Shown here piece after piece: positions 27,353 to 34,567 of a stretch of DNA of 42,911 nt. Position 1 is the stretch's first letter; each line of letters begins with the position of its first letter. Where the stretch lies: the NCBI GenBank assembly GCA_028097405.1, contig JAOHEK010000025.1, forward strand, positions 1-42,911, in the 5' to 3' direction. A program made the position numbers and the translations under genes. The notes beneath the pieces are model-generated. The model made no database searches. It saw nothing but the letters and a program-made list of their open reading frames with translations, and was not told the origin of the DNA. This DNA is from Paracoccaceae bacterium (lineage in GTDB: Bacteria > Pseudomonadota > Alphaproteobacteria > Rhodobacterales > Rhodobacteraceae).

Positions 27353-28263
27353 AATTGATCGTGATGGGACAACAGGCGTTCGGCAAGGACGTTTTGGCCA
27401 AGCTTCTAGAGGCAGGCACCGATGAGGTGGTCGCCGTGTATTGCGAGCCGGACCGTGATGGAAAACCCGTCGATCCGATCAAGGAGTTTGCCGCCGAGCA
27501 GGGCATTCCTGTGCACCAACCCGCCAACTTTGAAGATGCCGATACGCTGGCGACATTGGCCGGGCACGAAGCTGATCTAATGGTCATGGCGTTTGTGAAC
27601 ATCTTTGTACCGGAAGCGGCGCGTGACACGCCGAAGATGGGATCGATCTGTTTCCACCCGTCGCTTTTGCCAAAGTACCGGGGGCCAAGTGCGGTCAATT
27701 GGCCGATTATTATGGGCGATACCAAGTCGGGCTTTTCGTGGTTCTATCCAAGCGATGGCTTGGACGAGGGCGACAGCCTGCTTCAGTGGGAATGCGATCT
27801 GAGCGCCGATGACACGGTGATCGATCTTTATTTCAAGAAGATTTACCCGCCTGCGGTCGAAAGCGTTTTGCAGGTTTGCGACCTGTTCCGTTCAGGCAAT
27901 CCACCACGGATTACGCCGAATGAGGCTGAGGCTACTTATGAACGGCGCTGCACGGCGCGTCATACCGAGATCAACTGGCACCGGCCTGTGGCTCAGGTTT
28001 ACAATCTGATCCGGGGCGCAAATCCGGCTCCGGGGGCTTGGACGACGCACGGTGGCGAAAAGCTGGGTGTGTTCGACAGTGCGCGGGTTCCGGGCGACGG
28101 AATTTCCGGGCGCGTGCGGGCCATTTCAGAAGCTGGCATCGAGGTGCAATGTGTTGGCGGACGGGTTCTGATCAAGCGGGTTCGTGGAGCAGACGGCAAA
28201 GTTACGGCGTCGGAATGGGCGACAACGACAGGCCTAAGCGTCGGCGACGAGTTCGGCACATGA
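27349..28263 (+). CDS. Formyltransferase/10-formyl-THF hydrolase-like enzyme (FDH N-terminal type)
   Basis: This is a stand-alone protein of 304 residues resembling the hydrolase domain of 10-formyltetrahydrofolate dehydrogenase (ALDH1L1) more than methionyl-tRNA formyltransferase. Shared features are GQQAFGKDVL at the start, the catalytic His103 in FHPSLLPKYRGPSAVNW, the catalytic Asp142 in SDGLDEGD, and a C-terminal OB-like domain beginning after NLIRGANPAPGAW. The Asn of the N-x-H motif of Fmt is replaced, as in FDH. The carrier and aldehyde dehydrogenase domains of FDH are absent. It overlaps both neighbours by ATGA. Hydrolysis of 10-formyl-THF, or formyl transfer between formyl-CoA and folate, are the plausible roles. 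The genome's real fmt is expected elsewhere. Confidence 0.85.
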   Translation: MKLIVMGQQAFGKDVLAKLLEAGTDEVVAVYCEPDRDGKPVDPIKEFAAEQGIPVHQPANFEDADTLATLAGHEADLMVMAFVNIFVPEAARDTPKMGSICFHPSLLPKYRGPSAVNWPIIMGDTKSGFSWFYPSDGLDEGDSLLQWECDLSADDTVIDLYFKKIYPPAVESVLQVCDLFRSGNPPRITPNEAEATYERRCTARHTEINWHRPVAQVYNLIRGANPAPGAWTTHGGEKLGVFDSARVPGDGISGRVRAISEAGIEVQCVGGRVLIKRVRGADGKVTASEWATTTGLSVGDEFGT

Positions 28264-29126
28264 CTAATCACAAGCTGCATACAATTGTTGTGCCGGTGCG
28301 GGGCGACGGGAAAGGCGACAACGTTCTGGCCCATGCGTCGGTTTTGGCGCGCAAGCATACATCACGGGTTCGGGTGGTGCATTGTCATCCAAAGGCCGAC
28401 GATCTGATGCCGTTCGGCGTTGTGATCCCGCAAGTGCTTCGCGCACAGATCGAAGAAGCAACGCAACGCAATGTTGATGTGACCCGCGAACAGTTGACCC
28501 AGGAATTTATAACGCTTGCCACGAACTTTGGGCTGGAAGCACGGGACCATGTGTCCGGACGAGCGACAGCGCGCTTCATTGATTATGAGGGCAAACAGGT
28601 CGACGCAGTGCGCCACTATGGTCGGCTTGCGGATCTTATTTGCGTGTCGCAACCGGACCCGAAGCTGAATTTGGGCAATAATACCTTGAAAGCGGCCTTG
28701 TTTTCTTCAGGACGTCCGGTGATGATGTGTCCACCGCAGGATGAGGTTTCGGATGATTTCGCGGATCACGTGGCAATCGGTTGGAACGGTTCAATAGAAG
28801 CTTCGCGGGCGCTTTCGATGGCGATGCCGCTGATCGCAGCAGCGAAGACGGTGACGATTTTATCCTCGGGATCGGCGGGACACGATGCCACTGCCGATGA
28901 CGTTGTACGGTATCTTGAATTGAAATCCGTTAACGCAAGCATTCGTATTTTTGCGGCCAAAAGCGCCAATGTTGGTGAACAGCTTTTGGATGAAACCAAA
29001 ACCGCAGGTGCGGGAGTTCTGATTATGGGGGCCTATCACGATAGTTACGAGCGTGAATCCTTGTTTGGTGGGACATCTCAAGTAGTTGTACAGAAATCAA
29101 ACTTTCCTATAGTAATGGTGCATTAG
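28260..29126 (+). CDS. Tandem universal stress protein (UspA family)
   Basis: This protein of 288 residues holds two Usp domains. The first (about 6-155) starts HTIVVPVRGDGKGDNVLAHA and ends RPVMMCPP; the second (about 168-288) starts DHVAIGWNGSIEASRALSMA and ends GTSQVVVQKSNFPIVMVH. The usual ATP motif (G-x2-G-x9-G-S/T) survives only loosely in GAYHDSYERESLFGGTS. The start ATG overlaps the stop of the formyltransferase gene (ATGA), making it the fourth coupled gene after oxc-frc. The role in oxalate growth is unknown; it could respond to acid or energy stress. AT-rich DNA of 110 bp follows before tctC, possibly a separate promoter. Confidence 0.87.
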   Translation: MTNHKLHTIVVPVRGDGKGDNVLAHASVLARKHTSRVRVVHCHPKADDLMPFGVVIPQVLRAQIEEATQRNVDVTREQLTQEFITLATNFGLEARDHVSGRATARFIDYEGKQVDAVRHYGRLADLICVSQPDPKLNLGNNTLKAALFSSGRPVMMCPPQDEVSDDFADHVAIGWNGSIEASRALSMAMPLIAAAKTVTILSSGSAGHDATADDVVRYLELKSVNASIRIFAAKSANVGEQLLDETKTAGAGVLIMGAYHDSYERESLFGGTSQVVVQKSNFPIVMVH

Positions 29127-29236
29127 TGATTTCCAATAAAAAAAATGATGTGGCAGGATAGTCTTTAGGGCAAAAAATATGTCTAGCTAAAATCAAGTGT
29201 CTTAATCGCTTGGTAAATACAAAAGGGAGTTAAAAC

Positions 29237-30220
29237 ATGAAGTTCATCAAAACACTTACAGTCAGCGCGCTTGCTCTGTCGGTATCCGCTCCGGCAGCAT
29301 TTGCCGAATGGGAGCCGCGTAAGCCAGTTGAGTTTATCATTATGGCCGGAACAGGCGGCGGCGCAGATCAGATCGCACGTCTGTTGCAGGGTTTGATTGA
29401 GAAAAAAGACCTTAGCTCGCGTCCCTTTATTCCGATCAACAAGCCAGGTGGTTCGGGCGCAGAAGCGATGCGGTATTTGCAAGACAAAGCCGGTGACAAC
29501 CACACCATCATGATGACACTGAACAGCTTTTACACCACGCCAATCATCCAGCCTGATCTTGGCGTTGACGTAACACAGTTCACGCCAATCGGTTTGATGG
29601 CGATGGATACGTTCCTGTTGTGGGTCAACAGCGACCGCGACGACATCACCGATCTTGATAGCTATGTCGCCGCTGTTAAAGGTGCCGGTCTTGACTGGAA
29701 AGTTGGTGGAACAGGGTCGGGTCAGGAAGATTCAGTTCTGACCGCGATGATGGAAGCCGCGTTTGACTACAAGGTTACTTACATTCCATTCCCCGGTGGC
29801 GGAACGGTTGCAAAGAACCTGATCGGTAACCAGATCGACAGCACTGTGAACAACCCAGCCGAGCAGATGGAATTCTATCGTGCTGGTAACTCGAAGCCTT
29901 TGGTTCAGTTCACTACTGAGCGCATGCCGGCTTTCCCCGACGTGCCAACGGCCAAAGAACTGGGCGTGGACATCGAGTACTTCATGCAGCGTTCGGTCAA
30001 TGGACCTCCAGGCATGGATCCAGAAGCGGTTGAATTCTACGTCAACCTCTTTGGCGAGCTTTTCGCCAGCCAAGAGTGGCAGGACTTCTGCACTTCGGAT
30101 GGTCTGACTTGCGAAAACTTCATGACCGGTAGCGATCTGGGTGAGTTCCACAAAAGCAACGTTGTGGCACACACAGCATTGATCGAACAGGTTGGTGCCA
30201 GCGCGATCACTGGCGAGTAA
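29237..30220 (+). CDS. tctC: TctC-type substrate-binding protein of a tripartite tricarboxylate transporter
   Basis: This periplasmic binding protein has 327 residues. A signal peptide spans 1-23 (MKFIKTLTVSALALSVSAPA, then AFA cleavage before EW). The mature protein has EFIIMAGTGGGADQIARLLQ, INKPGGSGAEAM and the second lobe motif VGGTGSGQEDS, typical of the Bug/TctC family that binds carboxylates. AAAGGGAG lies before the ATG. Of the transporter genes it should be most highly expressed, since a stem-loop separates it from tctB. Context with oxc-frc suggests oxalate or a related carboxylate as ligand; sequence alone does not show this. Confidence 0.92.
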   Translation: MKFIKTLTVSALALSVSAPAAFAEWEPRKPVEFIIMAGTGGGADQIARLLQGLIEKKDLSSRPFIPINKPGGSGAEAMRYLQDKAGDNHTIMMTLNSFYTTPIIQPDLGVDVTQFTPIGLMAMDTFLLWVNSDRDDITDLDSYVAAVKGAGLDWKVGGTGSGQEDSVLTAMMEAAFDYKVTYIPFPGGGTVAKNLIGNQIDSTVNNPAEQMEFYRAGNSKPLVQFTTERMPAFPDVPTAKELGVDIEYFMQRSVNGPPGMDPEAVEFYVNLFGELFASQEWQDFCTSDGLTCENFMTGSDLGEFHKSNVVAHTALIEQVGASAITGE

Positions 30221-30228
30221 AAAAACAA

Positions 30229-30252
30229 GGGCGGAGCCTTTCGGCTCTGCCC
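30229..30252 (+). terminator. Stem-loop between tctC and tctB
   Basis: GGGCGGAGCC and GGCTCTGCCC pair over 10 bp (one G-T wobble) around a TTTC loop, 8 nt after the tctC stop. No T-run follows directly. It is likely a partial terminator or 3' stabiliser that raises tctC mRNA relative to tctB-tctA, as is common for binding-protein genes. Confidence 0.65.
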
Positions 30253-30320
30253 GCTAAACCTTCAGAATTTTTGTCGGATGACTGCGCAAAGAAATTGCGC
30301 GAGCGGGAGGGGTGTGTCCC

Positions 30321-30845
30321 ATGACTGTGCGGACTGCAGAACTATTGATGGGGATCGTGACGCTTTTGGTGTCGCTTGGATTGATGTGGAACGTCTGGGC
30401 GGACGGGCTGCGGATTGACTGGGTTGATGGCCGGGGACCGGGCGCGGGCGTTTGGCCGTTCTGGCTGTCGCTTGGTATGGCCTTGGCATCGCTTGCGACC
30501 TTGTATCGCTGGTACACTGGTGCCACGCCGGAAAGCCGGTCGGACGCGGCCTATATCGACAGCGACACGCTTTTCCTTGTCGGGATCGCCGCGTTTATGA
30601 TCTTTGCGCTACTGGTGATGATGACCTACATCGGCACCTATCTGGCTTTGATGGTTTTCATGTTTTTCTTTGTTCGCTTGCTGGGCAAACATTCGTGGGG
30701 CATGACGGCTGGCTTTGTGATCGGTACGCCGATTTTTATCTATCTCCTATTCGAAGTCGCTTTGACGAAATACCTACCCAAGGGGCTGCCGATCTTTGAA
30801 GAAGGCTTCCTTTGGATCGATAACTTCCGCTACGAATGGTTTTAA
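30321..30845 (+). CDS. tctB: TctB-type small membrane subunit of the tripartite tricarboxylate transporter
   Basis: This protein of 174 residues has four hydrophobic helices (about 6-26, 46-62, 83-107 and 121-143) and the loop GRGPGAGVWPFWLSLGM, the usual TctB pattern. GGGAGGGG lies about 8 nt before ATG 30321. It is followed by tctA after 16 nt. TctB is the small, poorly conserved membrane component that works with TctA to import carboxylates bound by TctC. Confidence 0.88.
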   Translation: MTVRTAELLMGIVTLLVSLGLMWNVWADGLRIDWVDGRGPGAGVWPFWLSLGMALASLATLYRWYTGATPESRSDAAYIDSDTLFLVGIAAFMIFALLVMMTYIGTYLALMVFMFFFVRLLGKHSWGMTAGFVIGTPIFIYLLFEVALTKYLPKGLPIFEEGFLWIDNFRYEWF

Positions 30846-30861
30846 TGAAAGGCCCCACGAC

Positions 30862-32380
30862 ATGGAATCTGTCCTGACTTCTTTAGGTGGTGGCCTTTTG
30901 CAGGCCTTCGAACCGCTCAACTTCTTTATGATTGTCTGTGGCTGTCTGGCGGGGCTGTTCGTTGGCTGTATGCCGGGGCTTGGGTCGGTCAACGGTGTGG
31001 CGATCCTGCTGCCGATTACCTTTCTGGTGCCGCCAACGGCTGCGATCATCTTTCTTGCGGCCCTTTACTATGGGGCGATGTATGGCGGTGCGATCAGTTC
31101 GATCACGCTTGGCATACCGGGGGGCCTCGACGGCGGTGGCCACTGTTTTCGATGGCCGACCGATGGCGCAACAGGGCAAAGCCGATAAGGCGTTGATGGC
31201 GGCCGCGATTGCGTCCTTTATCGGCGGCACGGTTTCAATCATCCTGTTCACCATGTTCGCGCCACCTCTGGCGGTCTTCGCATTGAAGTTCGGACCACAA
31301 GAAGAGTTCGCACTGATGCTTTTGGCCTTCGCGACCTTTATCGGTCTGGGCGGAGACGACATCCCCAAAACGATCTTCTCGATCCTTTTGGGTCTTGTTC
31401 TGGCGGCTGTCGGGTTCGACATCATTTCGGGCCAGCCGCGGATGATCTTCTTTGACATGGTCGAATTTCAACGCGGCATTGGCTTTCTTGTGCTGGCGAT
31501 TGGCATCTATGGCATCGGCGAGATGCTTTGGACGCTGGAAAGCACCAAGGGCCAGATCAAGATGCACAACGTCAAGATCACTTGGGCGCGGATGAAAGAG
31601 AACTTTGGCGAGATCGGTCAGTACATCAACTCAACTTGGGTTGGCTCTTTCATTGGCTTCTTTGTCGGCACCCTACCAGCGGCTGGAGCGACGCCTGCGG
31701 CGTTGATGTCCTATGGTTTGTCCAAGACGTTCTCGAAGGATCCTGACAGCTATGGCAAAGGCAATATTTCGGGCGTGGCAGCACCTGAGGCGGCGAACAA
31801 TGCCGCGTCCACAGGATCGATGTTGCCGATGCTAACGCTGGGTATCCCGGGCTCGCCCACCACGGCGATCCTGTTGGGTGGCATGATTATCTGGGGACTG
31901 CGTCCGGGTCCGTTGTTGTTCCAAGAAAGCCCGGACTTTGTCTGGGGGTTGATTGGATCGATGTATGTGGCCAATGTGGTGACGGTTCTTTTGAACCTTG
32001 CGTTGATCCCGGTCTTTATCCGAGTTCTGGCGATGCCGTTCACCTTGCTGACACCGATCATCTTCGTGCTTTGTGTCCTTGGGGTCTTTGCGACAACCGA
32101 CCGGATGTTCGACACATGGATCATGCTGTTTATCGGTGTGGTTGGGTATCTGATGCGCAAGCTGAATTACCCAGTGGCTCCTGCGGTTCTGGCGATTGTG
32201 TTGGGGCCGTTGGCTGAACGATCCATGCGGCAGTCCTTGATTTCAAGTCAGGGAGACATCACCACGTTTGTGACACGTCCTATCTCGCTGACATGTGTCT
32301 TGCTTGCGCTTTTGCTGGTCTCGTATCCGTTGATCCAGAGGTACACGCGAAAACGGAAAGCTGCAGCAGCGACGGAATAG
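30862..32380 (+). pseudogene. tctA: tctA, large transporter subunit, interrupted by a one-base frameshift
   Basis: TctA is the 12-helix channel of the tripartite tricarboxylate transporter. The reading frame starts at ATG 30862 with MESVLTSLGGGLLQAFEPLN and is correct through AMYGGAISSITLGIPG. At a run of six G (31119-31124) the frame changes: the upstream frame ends at 31188 after 108 residues, while the rest (ASTAVATVFDGRPMAQQGKA to the end at 32380) is in the +1 frame. With five G the product would be a normal 505-residue TctA. Both halves are otherwise undamaged, with the conserved PAAGATPAALMSYGLSK and LGIPGSPTTAILLGGM. This may be a sequencing error, a recent mutation or slippage-based switching. 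Confidence 0.9.
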
Positions 32381-32428
32381 ATCGGGGTTCTGGCGCGAGA
32401 CATCTGCCATGACATGCGACTAATGACA

Positions 32429-32460
32429 TCGGGCCGGACGCTTTAAAGTGTCTGGCCCGA
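32429..32460. terminator. Long palindromic stem-loop between convergent tctA and DUF1289 genes
   Basis: Positions 32429-32444 are complementary to 32445-32460 over the whole length with two G-T wobbles; the apex would open at TTTAAA, leaving about 13 pairs. It stands 48 bp after tctA and 6 bp before the end of the DUF1289 gene on the other strand. This is the right place for a two-way terminator, but neither side has a T-run. Confidence 0.6.
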
Positions 32461-32466
32461 AACGTT

Positions 32467-32715
32467 CTAAGGCTTAGGGGCTAAGCGCCCTTTGCGACCA
32501 CCACGGCGACCCGGCAGCAGGGATTTTCTGTCGGGCAGATCCTCCATCACCGCGCGGCGGGCCTCGGGAGAGAGGCGGCTCCAGATCGCGATTTCGTCGG
32601 TGGTGCGATGACACCCAAGGCAGATTTTGGCTTGCGGGTGGATCATGCAGATGTTGACACAGGGGCTTTCGATCTCGTTGCGTTTCCAGACCGGTGGTTC
32701 GGGGGCTTTGGTCAT
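32467..32715 (-). CDS. DUF1289 domain protein
   Basis: This protein has 82 residues. The motif [20 protein letters not shown] carries four cysteines in the DUF1289 spacing (C-x3-C, then C-x2-C), probably a small metal or zinc knuckle. It is followed by [21 protein letters not shown] and a basic Gly/Arg tail ([16 protein letters not shown]). The start overlaps the ruvX stop by 4 nt (ATGA). The function of the family is unknown; it is often found beside housekeeping genes in proteobacteria. Confidence 0.9.
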   Translation of the reverse strand: MTKAPEPPVWKRNEIESPCVNICMIHPQAKICLGCHRTTDEIAIWSRLSPEARRAVMEDLPDRKSLLPGRRGGRKGRLAPKP

Positions 32716-33185
32716 GTGGCCTCCAGATGGCGCAATCGGTCAAGCGCGCCTTGCAGAATATACCCGGCGGCGACGTGGTCGATGACCTCGGCGCGGCGTT
32801 TGCGCGAGGTGTCGGCCTCTAACAAGGCGCGTTCGGCGGCAACCGTTGATAGGCGTTCGTCCCAAAAGCCGATGGGAAGATCGGTGCGCCCGGATAGGTT
32901 CCGTGCAAAAGCGCGTGTCGCCTGACAGCGCGGCCCTTCCGAACCGTCCATGTTCAACGGCAGTCCCAGTACGATACCTTTGATGTCGCGTTTCGTGCAG
33001 ATCGCAAGAAGTGCGTCGGCGTCCTTGCCGAATTTCGTGCGCTTGATCGTCTCGATGGGGCTTGCGACATGGCGTAAGCCGTCCGACACCGCGACCCCGA
33101 TGGTCACCGTGCCTAAATCCAGCCCAGCCAACGCGCCTGCACGGGGCAGGGCGGCGGCAAAGGTTTTGATGTCATCGGCGACCAT
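32712..33185 (-). CDS. ruvX: RuvX/YqgF-type putative Holliday junction resolvase
   Basis: This protein of 157 residues has an RNase H-like fold. The first catalytic Asp is in [17 protein letters not shown] (D23); [16 protein letters not shown] holds the second strand and loop; [17 protein letters not shown] and [16 protein letters not shown] carry the remaining acidic residues. Family members process pre-16S rRNA 5' ends in E. coli and were first proposed as Holliday junction resolvases. It follows ccmI in the same minus-strand transcript after 15 nt and overlaps the DUF1289 gene. Confidence 0.94.
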   Translation of the reverse strand: MVADDIKTFAAALPRAGALAGLDLGTVTIGVAVSDGLRHVASPIETIKRTKFGKDADALLAICTKRDIKGIVLGLPLNMDGSEGPRCQATRAFARNLSGRTDLPIGFWDERLSTVAAERALLEADTSRKRRAEVIDHVAAGYILQGALDRLRHLEAT

Positions 33186-33200
33186 GGGTACCGCTTTCGA

Positions 33201-34406
33201 TCATTCCAGCCCAGCACTGATGCCCGCGCGGAAAATCACGCGCATGGCATCTTCGCTTTCGCCGTAAACCAGCTTGGCCTCGTTATAGACCACACGAGCG
33301 CGGTCTTCGTCGCCCAAAACCATGAGCGCGCGCACCAGCTGCATCCATTCCTCGGGCGATCCACCGTCTTCGGCCAAACGGGCGGACAGACCTTCGACCA
33401 TGCCTTGGATCATTTCCTGACGTTCTTCGGGGCTCATATCGTCTGCGGCGGCCATTGCTTGGGGCGTGGGGCCGCTGAACTGTTCGGGTTGATAAGAGAC
33501 ACCTGCGGCAGCGGCGATACCTGGCATTTCAGACAGGATGATCGGCACCCATGGCGCATCCCGGTTGCTTTCTGCCAAAAGGTTTTGCCAAACCGGAAAG
33601 GTCCGATCTGGGCGACCGCTTTGGGCATGAAAAAGGCCTAGGAAATACCGGCCAAAGCCGTTCTTAGGATCGACGCTTAGAAGGCGGCGTAGGTAAATCT
33701 CGGCTTCGGGCGAGATATAACCACCGGCGGCGAAGGTCATGACTTCAACGGTTTGTGCCAGATCCGCCGGAGTTGCGGCGTCGCCCTTGACGGTCACCAG
33801 GTGTTCTTGGGCTTCGCGCGAGGCCGCGTAATTGCCAAGGCGTGCCTCATTGCGGGCCAAAAGCATCAGGCCCGAGATATCATCGGGACGATCCGCCAGA
33901 ACCGCGCGTAATTCGGTCATCAGATTGAGGAACGCGGCGTCGGGTGGCGCGATGGCAGGCAAAAGACCGGCGGCACCGGCTTCGGCTTCTAGCTGACTGG
34001 GCCGGTCGGCGGCGGCCTGTTCGATTTCAGCCAAGCGGGTCGCCATCGGCAAATCCCGGTATCCGGGCGCACCATAGCTGGAATAAAGCCCAAGGCCGCC
34101 AATCAGAACGACCGGGATCAGGACCAAAGCGAAGGTTTTACCGCCCTGTTGTGTGTCGCCCGTCGCGGCGCCCCGTTTGTCAGCCTCAAGCAAGCGGCGC
34201 GAGACTTCGAGGCGCACGGTCTCGGCTTCGGCCTCGCTTAGCACGCCGCGCGCACGATCGCGTTCAACTTCTTCCAGCTGATCGCGGTAAACCGATAGAT
34301 CAGACATCGACGCGCTGACTTCGCTGTCTTTGCCTTTCAGCAACGCCTGCAAAAGGAGCGCCGCAACGCCTCCTAAAACCAAAATTGCTACAATCCAGAA
34401 TGTCAT
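33201..34406 (-). CDS. ccmI: Cytochrome c biogenesis protein CcmI (CycH)
   Basis: This membrane chaperone presents apocytochrome c to the heme ligation machinery. From the ATG at 34406 it has 401 residues; a GTG at 34415 is in frame. Two transmembrane helices (about 2-21 and 90-108) flank a cytoplasmic loop with YRDQLEEVERDRARGVLSEA, the CcmI leucine-zipper-like signature. The periplasmic part holds TPR repeats (for example LMLLARNEARLGNYAASREA). The rest of the ccm genes are not in the window, as is common in alphaproteobacteria where ccmI can stand apart. It heads the ccmI-ruvX-DUF1289 string and diverges from soxB. Confidence 0.93.
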   Translation of the reverse strand: MTFWIVAILVLGGVAALLLQALLKGKDSEVSASMSDLSVYRDQLEEVERDRARGVLSEAEAETVRLEVSRRLLEADKRGAATGDTQQGGKTFALVLIPVVLIGGLGLYSSYGAPGYRDLPMATRLAEIEQAAADRPSQLEAEAGAAGLLPAIAPPDAAFLNLMTELRAVLADRPDDISGLMLLARNEARLGNYAASREAQEHLVTVKGDAATPADLAQTVEVMTFAAGGYISPEAEIYLRRLLSVDPKNGFGRYFLGLFHAQSGRPDRTFPVWQNLLAESNRDAPWVPIILSEMPGIAAAAGVSYQPEQFSGPTPQAMAAADDMSPEERQEMIQGMVEGLSARLAEDGGSPEEWMQLVRALMVLGDEDRARVVYNEAKLVYGESEDAMRVIFRAGISAGLE

Positions 34407-34449
34407 GTCCTTCACTTAATGCGACTTGACCGGAAGGGAAAGGACCTCA

Positions 34450-34514
34450 CGAAAGTGCTATGTCGCGAAAGTTGTCTGTGGTGCCGCTTGTCGGCAGGTC
34501 GAAAGTGCGAAAGT
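34450..34514. promoter_or_regulatory. Four direct CGAAAGT repeats upstream of soxB
   Basis: CGAAAGT occurs at 34450, 34466, 34500 and 34508 on the plus strand, with starts 16, 34 and 8 bp apart, in the gap between the divergent ccmI and soxB genes. Four copies of a heptamer in 65 bp are far more than chance would give. The array ends 53 bp before the soxB start, a usual place for activator binding. The regulator is unknown. Confidence 0.5.
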
Positions 34515-34567
34515 CTACGACAGAGAGACAGGGGCAGGCGTCCCGTCATGAGATGATGTGGGGACCT

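Noticed and set aside
29127..29236. A terminator between the Usp gene and tctC
   Set aside because: The gap is AT-rich but shows no stable hairpin. It is more likely a leader or promoter region for tctC.
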